Shown in pieces: positions 11,345 to 18,671 of a stretch of 64,000 nt of DNA; the first letter of the stretch is position 1; each line of letters opens with the position of its first letter. The position numbers and the translations under genes are program-made. This DNA comes from AC-32 sp963763475 (GTDB taxonomy: Bacteria > Actinomycetota > Thermoleophilia > Gaiellales > Gaiellaceae), in contig CAVXOR010000006.1 in the NCBI GenBank assembly GCA_963763475.1, positions 124,001 to 188,000 of the forward strand, in the 5' to 3' direction. Below the pieces are notes generated by a model, which did not search any database, was not told where the DNA came from, and was given only the letters and a program-made list of their open reading frames with translations.

Positions 11345-13213
11345 CTACCCCCGGAAGGAAACGAGCTTTTTCAGGATCAGGGACCCGAACGCCATCATCC
11401 CGAGGCCGACAAAGATCAGCATGTGGCCCGTGGACGTGTTGTAGAGCGGCGCCATGTAGTCCGGATTGAGCAGGGTCAGGGCGAAGGCGATGAAGAACGG
11501 CAGCGCGATCAGGACGTACGCCGAGGCCCGGCCCATCGCGGTCAGGCCCTTGATCTTGCGGGCGAACTGCTGACGCTGGCGCACCGTGTCGGCGACCATG
11601 TCGAACAGTCCGGCGAGGCTGCCGCCGACCTGGCGCTGGATCGTGACCGCGGTGATCACGAAGGAGAAGTTCTTCGAGCCGATCCGCTCGGCCGTCTCCG
11701 AGAGCGCATCGTCCATCGGCCGCCCCAGGCGGGTGTCGGTGAGGACGCGGCCGAGCTCCTTGCTCGCCGGCTCGTGGCCCTCGTCGACGAGCGTCTGCAG
11801 GCCCTGCTTGAAGCTGTGGCCGGCCTTCAACGAGGCGGCCAGGGTGACGAGCAGGTCGGGCAGCTGCTCCTCGAAGGCGTTCATCCGGCTCTTCGCTTTG
11901 AAGGAGACAAACAGGTAGGGGATCGCGCCGCCGACGGTGAGGGCGACGAGGATCTGCAGCGAAGGGCGTCCGCTCGCCGCTGCGAAGAAGGCGAGGACGA
12001 ACGCGCAGCCGACGATCAGGTACGCGAACTCCACGGTGCGCAGCGGCAGGTCGGCCCGCTCCAGCTTGCGCTGCAGCCGGTGCCAGATCCGCCGGTGGCC
12101 GAACGCCTGCTCGGTCGCGCGGAAGAGTCCGCCGAAGGCGGCGAGCCGCTCGCCCTTCCGGCGCTTCCGCGTCTTGCGTGAGCCCTCGACGTGCGGGGCG
12201 AGGCGGGACTTGACCCACGAGCCCTTGGCCGAGGAGAACAGGAACCCGCACGCGGTGAGCACGAGGAAGGCGACCAGCATCGTCAGCAGCAGTCCGCCGA
12301 CCGGTGAGTAGAGCGGGTTCGGCAGCGCGCTGCCGCCCTCGGCCCCTGACGAGCTCCCCGGGATCCGCACGTTCGTCGAGGCGGCGCCTTCGGGGTTCAT
12401 CGCCACGCGCAGGTGGAGCTGCTCGCCCGGCCTGGCGGCGGTGACGTACTCGACGCGCCAGGTCCGCTTCAGCTCGCCTGCGATCGACGAGTAGACCGCG
12501 CTCAGGCTCGAGCTGGAGGCGGCCGACTTGAAGCTGCCGCCCGTCACCTCAGCCATCTGCTTGAGCGGCGAGACGGTCGCGCCGTCGCCGCCGATCGCGA
12601 TCGGGTAGACGAGCGTGCCCGTGTCGCGGGCCGTCGCCAGGGCGTCCTTGAGCGAGGCCTCGCTCGAGACGTCTTTGCCGTCGGTGAGCAGGACGACGAC
12701 TCGAGCTCGCGCGGTCTGGGTGCGCAGCGACGACGCCGAGAGCTGCAGCGCGTCGTAGAGCGCGGTGCCGTTCTCGGTGTCGACCCTGAGCAGGCGCAGG
12801 GCGTCGTCGGCCTCTGCGGTCGACTGCGTGAACGGGGTCAGTTGCACGGCCTCGGAGCCGAACCCGACCACGGAGACCTTGTCAGACGCGGCCTTGGTGC
12901 GCAGGAACGCGCGGGCGGCGTCGAGGGCGTCCGCGAGCTTCGTCCCGGCCATCGAGCGCGAGCGGTCGATGGCGATCACGACGCTCTTGGTCGCTGCGAG
13001 GTTGACGGCGTGAAGGCCGACGACCCGGTTGCCGTTCTCGGTCAGGGTCGGCGGGGCCGCGGTCTGGGCGACCGGCGCGACCACGGTCACGCGGACCGTC
13101 GGGTAGCCGCTCGTGTCGATCCCGCGCAGGCTCAGCGAGGCGCCGGCCGCGACGGGGGTGACGAGGGCGGCGAAGACGGCGGCGACGAGGAGGCGTCTCG
13201 CGCGGCGGCTCAC
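11345..13213 (-). CDS. tadB: VWA domain-TadB fusion, Tad pilus platform protein
   Basis: A 622-residue fusion. A signal peptide (about 1-25) precedes an extracellular von Willebrand A domain (about 60-250) with an intact MIDAS metal site: DRSRSM, the Thr of NGTALYDAL, and LLTDGKD. A membrane helix (about 300-325, LLLTMLVAFLVLTACGFLF) leads to a typical TadB half: two helices near 385-430, the T2SSF domain (about 450-575; LPDLLVTLAASLKAGHSFKQ) and terminal helices. Ordinary TadB proteins are about 300 residues and lack the VWA part. The GTG start overlaps the cpaF stop (GTGA); further upstream in-frame codons run into cpaF and are not needed. Confidence 0.9.
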   Translation of the reverse strand: MSRRARRLLVAAVFAALVTPVAAGASLSLRGIDTSGYPTVRVTVVAPVAQTAAPPTLTENGNRVVGLHAVNLAATKSVVIAIDRSRSMAGTKLADALDAARAFLRTKAASDKVSVVGFGSEAVQLTPFTQSTAEADDALRLLRVDTENGTALYDALQLSASSLRTQTARARVVVLLTDGKDVSSEASLKDALATARDTGTLVYPIAIGGDGATVSPLKQMAEVTGGSFKSAASSSSLSAVYSSIAGELKRTWRVEYVTAARPGEQLHLRVAMNPEGAASTNVRIPGSSSGAEGGSALPNPLYSPVGGLLLTMLVAFLVLTACGFLFSSAKGSWVKSRLAPHVEGSRKTRKRRKGERLAAFGGLFRATEQAFGHRRIWHRLQRKLERADLPLRTVEFAYLIVGCAFVLAFFAAASGRPSLQILVALTVGGAIPYLFVSFKAKSRMNAFEEQLPDLLVTLAASLKAGHSFKQGLQTLVDEGHEPASKELGRVLTDTRLGRPMDDALSETAERIGSKNFSFVITAVTIQRQVGGSLAGLFDMVADTVRQRQQFARKIKGLTAMGRASAYVLIALPFFIAFALTLLNPDYMAPLYNTSTGHMLIFVGLGMMAFGSLILKKLVSFRG

Positions 13214-14661
13214 TCGAACCCGCCGTAGTTCGCAGCTGCGTAGTTCGGCCGGAAGCTGGCGCTGTCCCCGAAGAACGACGGCGGCAGGGAGACTCCGTTC
13301 TGCGCCATCTTCTCGAGGAACTGCGGCTTCAGGCCCGTGCACGCGAGTGGGTTGAGCAGGTTGACCGGCTTGCCGGCCTGCTGGGAATCGTCCTCGTCGG
13401 GCGGCTTCGCGACGTAGACGTCCTGGAGGGTGATGACGTCGGACTCCATCCGCAGCACCTCGGTGATGTGGGTGATGCGGCGCGAGCCGTCGACCAGGCG
13501 CGAGATCTGCACCAGCAGGTCGAACGCGCTCGAGATCTGCTCGCGGATCGCGCGGTGCGGCAGCTCGACGCCGGCCGTCATGACCAGGGTCTCGAGCCGC
13601 GAGAGCGCGTCGCGAGGGGAGTTGGCGTGGATCGTGGTCAGCGAGCCTTCGTGGCCCGTGTTCATCGCCTGGAGCATGTCCAGCGTCTCCGCGCCGCGGA
13701 CCTCGCCGACGATGATCCGGTCCGGGCGCATGCGCAGGGCGTTGCGGACGAGCTCGCGGATGCGGATCTCGCCCTCGCCCTCGATGTTCGGCGGGCGCGA
13801 CTCGAGCGTGATCACGTGGTCCTGCTGGAGCTGAAGCTCGGCCGCGTCCTCGATCGTGACGATGCGCTCGTCGTTCGGGACGAACGCGGAGAGCGCGTTC
13901 AGCGTCGTCGTCTTACCGGTGCCGGTACCGCCGGAGATGAGGACGTTGAGCTTGCCGCGAACGCACGCGGAGAGGAACTGCGCCGCCTCGGGCGAGACGG
14001 AGCCGAAGTTGATCAGGTCGTCCATCGTGTACGGGTCGCGCGAGAACTTCCTGATCGTCAGCGTGGGGCCACGCAGCGAGAGCGGGGGGATGATCGCGTT
14101 CACGCGGCTGCCGTCGGGGAGTCGGGCGTCCACCATCGGGGAGGCCTCGTCCACGCGGCGGCCGACCTGGGAGACGATCTTGTCGATGATGCGCAGCAGG
14201 TGCGCGTTGTCGACGAAGGCCGCGTCGGAGAGCTCGATCTTGCCGTTGCGCTCGACGTAGACGCGGTCGTGGTTGTTGATCATCACCTCGGTCACGGAGT
14301 CGTCGCGCAGCAGCGGCTCGAGCGGCCCGTAGCCGAGGATGTCGTCGGTGATCTCGCGCGTGACCTGACGCCGCTCCTCACGGGTCAGCGGCGTCCGGTC
14401 GAGCGCGAGCTGCTCCGTGACGACACGGAGCACTTTTTCGGCGAGGTCCTCGCTCGAGGACTCGTCGGCGTTCCCGGCCGCATACAGCTGCGGCCCGAGC
14501 TTCGCGATGCAGGCGTGGTGGATCCGGCCCTTCAGCTCGCCGTACGGGTCGGCCGGCCGCCGCTCGGGCGCCTCGGCCTGGCCGCCGACGAGCACGTCGA
14601 GCTCGGGGCCGTTGCCGCTCGCGGAGCCGTTCTGACGGTGGAGCCTGTCGTGGAGGCCCAT
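13210..14661 (-). CDS. cpaF: Tad pilus assembly ATPase CpaF/TadA
   Basis: A 483-residue hexameric secretion ATPase that powers pilin assembly. The N-terminal domain has ILGYGPLEPLLRDDSVTEVM (about 115-135). The Walker A motif is GGTGTGKTT (about 245), the Asp box is VTIEDAAELQL, and the Walker B region is RIIVGEVRGAE, followed by the His box TGHEGSLTTIHANSPRDAL. The C-terminal 60 residues are an unusual extension ending ANYGGFE. It precedes vwa-tadB with a GTGA overlap. Confidence 0.97.
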   Translation of the reverse strand: MGLHDRLHRQNGSASGNGPELDVLVGGQAEAPERRPADPYGELKGRIHHACIAKLGPQLYAAGNADESSSEDLAEKVLRVVTEQLALDRTPLTREERRQVTREITDDILGYGPLEPLLRDDSVTEVMINNHDRVYVERNGKIELSDAAFVDNAHLLRIIDKIVSQVGRRVDEASPMVDARLPDGSRVNAIIPPLSLRGPTLTIRKFSRDPYTMDDLINFGSVSPEAAQFLSACVRGKLNVLISGGTGTGKTTTLNALSAFVPNDERIVTIEDAAELQLQQDHVITLESRPPNIEGEGEIRIRELVRNALRMRPDRIIVGEVRGAETLDMLQAMNTGHEGSLTTIHANSPRDALSRLETLVMTAGVELPHRAIREQISSAFDLLVQISRLVDGSRRITHITEVLRMESDVITLQDVYVAKPPDEDDSQQAGKPVNLLNPLACTGLKPQFLEKMAQNGVSLPPSFFGDSASFRPNYAAANYGGFE

Positions 14662-14665
14662 CGCC

Positions 14666-15862
14666 CTACGCCTTCGCCAGGGTCGCCATGAACTTCTTCT
14701 TCTGCTTCGCCACGGCCTGGGCAGCCACGAGCTCCTTGGCCATCGCGCGGACGGCCTTCGAGAACTCGGCCTTCGGCTCGGCCAGTACGGCCGGGTTGCC
14801 GCGGTTGACCGCGAGCGGGACGATCCGGTCGCTCGGGATCGAGAAGTCGATCTTGCGCTCGAGCGCCGACTCGACCTCCTTCGGCTTCATGCCGACCTTC
14901 GAGTTCGCCCGGTTGAGGACGAGCTTGATCCGGTTCGCCGGGAAGGAGAGCAGCTCCAGCGTCTGCAGGCTGAGCCGGACGTTCTTCAGCGTCGGCACGT
15001 CCAGGCCGCAGAGCAGCAGCAGCTCGTCGGTGCGGTCGAGGGTGGCCAGCATCGGCCCGTGGAAGAACGGCGAGGTGTCGACGACGATCACGTCGAACGA
15101 CTCGCGCGCGACTTCCAGCAACCGGGCCAGCTTGGCCTCGGTGACGAGCTCGGCATCCTCCGGGCGCAGCGGCGCGGGGAGGATCTCGAGGCCCGAGGCA
15201 TGCTTGGTCGTGTAGCCGGCGAGCTTCTCCGAGTCGAGCTCACCGGGAGCCGTGACGAGGTCGTAGATCGTCTTCTCAGGCTCGATCCCCAGCATGATCG
15301 CCGCGTCCCCGAACTGCAGGTCGAGGTCGAGCAGCAGCGCCCGCTTGCCCCAGTGCTTGGCGAGCGAAGTGCCGAGGTTGGTGGCGGTCACGGTCTTGCC
15401 GGTGCCGCCCTTGGGCGAGAAGACCGTCACGAGGCGGCCGTGCCGGCGCTGGTCGCCGGTCAGGCGCTTGCCGACGTGGCTGGCCTTGCGGATCGAGAAG
15501 ACGACGTTGTCGGTCAGCTGCGGCAGCAGCAGGACGTCGGCGACGTCGTGCTCGAGCGCCTCTTCCAGCAGAGCCGGGGAGCCGTTCGAGGCGAGCAGGA
15601 TCAGCGGTGCCCGCGTGTACTCGCGGATCGCCGCCAGCTCGTTCACCGGCAGCGTGGCTGCGCGGGTCGCGTGCAGGACGACGTTCAGGTGGCCGCCGGT
15701 CAGGGTGGCCGCGGCCTCCGGGACCTGCGTGGCAGACCCGACGAGCTCGACCTCGGGATGCATTCCGAGCGCCTCCCGCAGGTCCGGCAGCCCGTCGCAG
15801 TCACCCGTGACGAAGATCCGGTTCGGGCTCTTGGTTGGGAATTCGTTGCCGTTGCTCATCAT
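14666..15862 (-). CDS. cpaE: Tad pilus localisation ATPase CpaE/TadZ
   Basis: A 398-residue MinD/ParA-type protein. The first 130 residues form a receiver-like domain (FVTGDCDGLPDLREALGM) without an obvious phospho-acceptor set. The ATPase follows, with a deviant Walker A motif FSPKGGTGKTVTATNLG (about 150). DLDLQFGDAAIMLG and VIVVDTSPFFHG are the switch regions. TadZ/CpaE proteins place the pilus machine in the cell. Two ATGs lie at 15862 and 15859; AGGAGG is 2 nt from the first and 5 nt from the second, so the second may be used. Confidence 0.93.
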   Translation of the reverse strand: MMSNGNEFPTKSPNRIFVTGDCDGLPDLREALGMHPEVELVGSATQVPEAAATLTGGHLNVVLHATRAATLPVNELAAIREYTRAPLILLASNGSPALLEEALEHDVADVLLLPQLTDNVVFSIRKASHVGKRLTGDQRRHGRLVTVFSPKGGTGKTVTATNLGTSLAKHWGKRALLLDLDLQFGDAAIMLGIEPEKTIYDLVTAPGELDSEKLAGYTTKHASGLEILPAPLRPEDAELVTEAKLARLLEVARESFDVIVVDTSPFFHGPMLATLDRTDELLLLCGLDVPTLKNVRLSLQTLELLSFPANRIKLVLNRANSKVGMKPKEVESALERKIDFSIPSDRIVPLAVNRGNPAVLAEPKAEFSKAVRAMAKELVAAQAVAKQKKKFMATLAKA

Positions 15863-15868
15863 GGCCTC

Positions 15869-16642
15869 CTAGCGGCCCAGCTTCGTCCGCTGGCCGGCAC
15901 TGAGGCCGCCAGTGAGGACGCTTTCGAAGCTGTCGAGGTGGTCGGGGCTGTCGGCGTCGTGCGTGGTCGGCCGGAGCTCGAGGTGCCACCGCTCCGCGCC
16001 GCTGCCGCTGCCGGCGTTGGCCAGCATGTACTGGAGCTTCTGGGCCTGGCTGTCGGTCAGGGCCAGCATCACCGCGTAGTCCGAGTTCGCTCCGCCGGTC
16101 AGCTTGCTGCCGGGCGGGGGCGCGTTCGGCGCGCGCAGCACCTTCAGGTCGCGCACGAGCACGCGGCTGAAGTAGATGTCCTGGTCGCCCGGCTTCTTCA
16201 GGGCGGCCACGAAGTCGACGCTGTCGCCGTCCTTGACGGTGCCGGCGAGCAGCTGGTTCTGGTCGCCCTCGAGCGAGACCGCTCGGAGCGTGCCGCTCAG
16301 CTGGGCCCGGACGCCGACGTGGGTGCGGGGGCTGAAGCGGCGGGTCGTGACCTGCTCGCCCTCGAGCGTGGGCTCGGTGGCGACCAGGCCTGCCAGCTGG
16401 TCAGCGCTGGAGATCGCGCCCGGCACGACACTGCGCCGGGGGACTTCCAGCGACGAAAGCTGGCTCGCGACGTCGGCACCGCTGGCGCCGACCACGATGT
16501 CCTTCTTGGCAACGAGCACCGTCACGTGGTCCTCGCCGCGCTGGACATGCCGCTTGTAGCTGGTCACGTAGAAGCTTGTGAGCAGCGCGGCCACAGCGGC
16601 GAGCGCGACCGCGATCAGGATGTTTCTAGCTCGATATGCCAT
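15869..16642 (-). CDS. cpaB: Tad pilus assembly protein CpaB/RcpC
   Basis: A 257-residue protein with one N-terminal membrane helix (NILIAVALAAVAALLTSFYV) followed by an SAF domain (about 40-110; VLVAKKDIVVGASGADV) and a RcpC-like region (RAVSLEGDQNQLLAGTVKDG). In Gram-negatives it links to the secretin; no secretin is seen here, so it may instead interact with peptidoglycan (inference). An AGGAGAGAG Shine-Dalgarno lies upstream. Six nt separate it from cpaE. Confidence 0.92.
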   Translation of the reverse strand: MAYRARNILIAVALAAVAALLTSFYVTSYKRHVQRGEDHVTVLVAKKDIVVGASGADVASQLSSLEVPRRSVVPGAISSADQLAGLVATEPTLEGEQVTTRRFSPRTHVGVRAQLSGTLRAVSLEGDQNQLLAGTVKDGDSVDFVAALKKPGDQDIYFSRVLVRDLKVLRAPNAPPPGSKLTGGANSDYAVMLALTDSQAQKLQYMLANAGSGSGAERWHLELRPTTHDADSPDHLDSFESVLTGGLSAGQRTKLGR

Positions 16643-16669
16643 TGAGTGTCTCTCTCCTGGGTGAGGGGG

Positions 16670-16909
16670 TTAACCGACGAGCTCGACTTTCTTCACGCCG
16701 AAGTAGGGGTTGCCGCCGGTGGTCACCTGGACCCCGTTGGCGGTGTAGCTCGTGAAGTGGCCGGTGATCGTTCCCGAGCTTCCGCTCGGGTTGAACGAGG
16801 TGACGACGAAGCCGACCCAGCCGATGATGTCGTACTTGGCGTTCGATCCCGGGCCGGTCAGCAGGCGGTAGACCGGGAACAGGACTTCCTTGCCGAGAAT
16901 CTGCGTCAT
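16670..16909 (-). CDS. C-terminal part of TadG-like pilus protein, in a shifted frame
   Basis: A 79-residue open frame starting MTQILGKEVLFPVYRLLTG and ending FGVKKVELVG. It has no signal peptide or hydrophobic start, which would be odd for a free pilus protein. It reads like the C-terminal beta region (GSNAKYDIIGWVGFVVTSFN) expected at the end of the upstream TadG-like protein. Its ATG overlaps that gene's TGA (ATGA). Either ribosomes restart here to make a separate subunit, or a one-base deletion or a -1 frameshift divides a single gene. See findings. Confidence 0.6.
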   Translation of the reverse strand: MTQILGKEVLFPVYRLLTGPGSNAKYDIIGWVGFVVTSFNPSGSSGTITGHFTSYTANGVQVTTGGNPYFGVKKVELVG

Positions 16910-17616
16910 GGCGTCTGGAACTGCGAGTTGTTGAAGTTCGCGGACGGCGCCGAGTAGTACGTCCCGAGCGGCAGGTAGTCGGCGTAGCCGTGCAGGAGCC
17001 AGTCGGCGAGCGTTCCGGCGCCGACGTTCCCGTCGGGATCGGCGTAGTTCAGGTTCAGCAGCCCGAAGGCGCCGGCACCGCTGCCGCCGCCCTTCTGGTG
17101 CAGGTCCTCGAGGTTGAGCGTGGTCTGGTTCGTGAAATCCGGATTGCAGGTCGGATGCGTCGGGGGCCCGGTGCAGTTCAGCAGCGGGTGCTTGTAATGG
17201 ACGACGATCGGTGCCACGTACTTGACCGACGAGACGCCCTCGGACCTCGCGGTCGCCGTCGAGCCGACGGTGACGCTCTTGACGCCGAAGAGCTTCGAGA
17301 AGAAGCCCGGCGCCGGCCGCTTGACCGTGACGCTGATCGTGTCGTTGGCGACGATCTTCGAGGTGATCGTCACGCCGCCCGAGCCGAGGCCGCCGTTCTT
17401 GGTCGCGAACTGCGCCGCAATCGTCCTCGCGGCGCCGGGATTCTCCGGGAGCTCCTGCGCGCCGGCGAGGGCCACTGCGTCCGCCGTCGACTGCGTCGAG
17501 CGGTCGGCGCGGTACCAAGAGCCCATGTCCAGCACAAGCGCGGCCATACCGAGCAGGACGACGAGAAAGACGAGCGTCAGGACGGTTGCCTGACCGCGGT
17601 CGCTTCGAGAGTTCAT
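16906..17616 (-). CDS. tadG: TadG-like pilus assembly protein (N-terminal part)
   Basis: A 236-residue protein. The N-terminus MNSRSDRGQATVLTLVFLVV is the TadG/TadE-type prepilin-like start with one hydrophobic helix (about 9-30), followed by LDMGSWYRADRSTQSTADAV, the conserved region after the helix. The rest is a secreted beta-rich domain with paired cysteines (NCTGPPTHPTCNPDF). It overlaps tadE by ATGA and stops abruptly after NNSQFQTP, where reading continues in the -1 frame as a plausible C-terminus. Confidence 0.85.
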   Translation of the reverse strand: MNSRSDRGQATVLTLVFLVVLLGMAALVLDMGSWYRADRSTQSTADAVALAGAQELPENPGAARTIAAQFATKNGGLGSGGVTITSKIVANDTISVTVKRPAPGFFSKLFGVKSVTVGSTATARSEGVSSVKYVAPIVVHYKHPLLNCTGPPTHPTCNPDFTNQTTLNLEDLHQKGGGSGAGAFGLLNLNYADPDGNVGAGTLADWLLHGYADYLPLGTYYSAPSANFNNSQFQTP

Positions 17617-18017
17617 TCCACACGCTCCGTGGTCGTGCTCGAGAGGCGTCCCGTCTTCACGACGAGCCCAAGCAGGCTGATCTTGTAGGGGTAAGTCGCG
17701 GTGACCGTGACGTCGGAGCCCGGCTGCCATGTAGATGTGCAGTTCGGCTGGAGGTCGGACTGGTTCATGTCCTTCGCCGAGCCGCGGATCGCGGCAACGC
17801 ACGTGTTGGCCGGGTTCGGATCCTTGCCGGACACGGCCGCCTTGCGGGCGCCGGCGCGCGTCGCGTCGGTCAGCGTCACGTAGCTGTTGAACGTGATCCC
17901 GAACTGGATCACCGCAAACAGGAGCAGCGCCAGCACCGGCAAAGCCAGCGCGAATTCGGTCAGCGACTGACCCTGTTCTGATTTGAGGTCGATTTTGCGG
18001 CGAAAAAGAATGTTCAC
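17613..18017 (-). CDS. tadE: TadE-like pseudopilin
   Basis: A 134-residue protein with the prepilin-like start EQGQSLTEFALALPVLALLL (about 14-33), a Gly followed by a Glu at +5 and a single hydrophobic helix, and then the family segment TLTDATRAGARKAAVSG. Two Cys residues (about 73 and 92) could form a disulphide outside the cell. It lies downstream of the pilin gene behind a strong hairpin, and overlaps tadG. Confidence 0.92.
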   Translation of the reverse strand: MNILFRRKIDLKSEQGQSLTEFALALPVLALLLFAVIQFGITFNSYVTLTDATRAGARKAAVSGKDPNPANTCVAAIRGSAKDMNQSDLQPNCTSTWQPGSDVTVTATYPYKISLLGLVVKTGRLSSTTTERVE

Positions 18018-18049
18018 GGGAGTTCTTTCTGTTGCTCGGGAGTGGGAGT

Positions 18050-18073
18050 GGGCCCCTTCTCGCGAAGGGGCCC
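18050..18073 (-). terminator. Hairpin between flp and the rest of the Tad operon
   Basis: A perfect 10-bp stem (GGGCCCCTTC, 18050-18059; GAAGGGGCCC, 18064-18073) closes a TCGC tetraloop, 25 nt past the flp stop and 33 nt before tadE. On the minus strand no run of T follows, so it may act as a partial terminator or an RNA-stabilising end that lets the pilin mRNA accumulate above the machinery genes. Confidence 0.6.
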
Positions 18074-18098
18074 CCTGCCGGAGAAACTGCGGTTCTTC

Positions 18099-18287
18099 CT
18101 AGCCGGGCAGAATGCCGGCGACGTTCTCGATCGCACCACGGACGTTGTCGGAGAGGAGCGTGATCGCACCGATCACGGCGAGCGTGATCACGGCGAGGAC
18201 CACGCCGTACTCCGCCATCGTCTGACCCTCCTCGCGCTTGCGGAGCGAGTCGGCGGCGATCTGCACGAAGGTGAAGAGCTTCAGCAT
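18099..18287 (-). CDS. flp: Flp-type major pilin
   Basis: A 62-residue prepilin. The leader MLKLFTFVQIAADSLRKREEG is followed by QTMAEYGVVLAVITLAVIGA, so a TadV/CpaA-type peptidase would cut after the Gly and leave the hallmark Glu-Tyr pair at positions 5-6 of the mature pilin. The rest is one hydrophobic helix and a short amphipathic tail (NVRGAIENVAGILPG). The start is decided by AAGGGAGGTGA, 7 nt upstream; an upstream in-frame start would add 11 residues. It is the first gene of the pilus operon. No prepilin peptidase gene is in this window. Confidence 0.95.
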   Translation of the reverse strand: MLKLFTFVQIAADSLRKREEGQTMAEYGVVLAVITLAVIGAITLLSDNVRGAIENVAGILPG

Positions 18288-18671
18288 CTGTGTCACCTCC
18301 CTTCGCTGATCGATGCGCACGCGTTCGCGCGCGGAATTCCCGAGGGAAAAACCGGGGGGTCGATGGAAAGGTGGTTCCGTACGAGCCGTTCGATCTTGCG
18401 GGCGATGCGCTTGGTCACGCCGGGGAAACCTCCGAAGTGTTCTGGGCGTGGCCGCGCCGCCTATGGCTCAACTGCGGCGATCATCGTGCTAATCGGGGTG
18501 GCGGCTGATCCCTCGTTCAGGTGATCTGCGACGCAAGTCCCTAGTTCGGGGGAAGGGCGGGGGCAGCGGCCGCCGATAGTCCCCCAAGTCCGTACGGCCC
18601 GCGGATGCACACAACAAGATCCGCGCCCAGGTGGCGGCCCACCGGCGCCCGACGAACGGGAGCAAAAGGCA
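18288..18671. other. 384-nt divergent intergenic region between flp and the metallopeptidase gene
   Basis: This holds the control region of two divergent transcripts. It begins with the flp Shine-Dalgarno and then contains several GC-rich inverted segments, for example GGGGGA/TCCCCC pairs around 18546-18588. I could not match it to a known riboswitch or place a confident promoter. No open frame here looks coding. Confidence 0.5.

Noticed and set aside
13214..13342. An N-terminal extension of the VWA-TadB protein
   Set aside because: It overlaps cpaF in a different frame and would precede the signal peptide; the GTG at 13213 fits a GTGA overlap.
18400..18560. Segments GGGGAAACC and GCGACGCAAG that recall parts of the c-di-GMP-I (GEMM) riboswitch
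   Set aside because: The conserved GACGCAAAGCC core and tetraloop/receptor order are not present together; I cannot support a riboswitch call.
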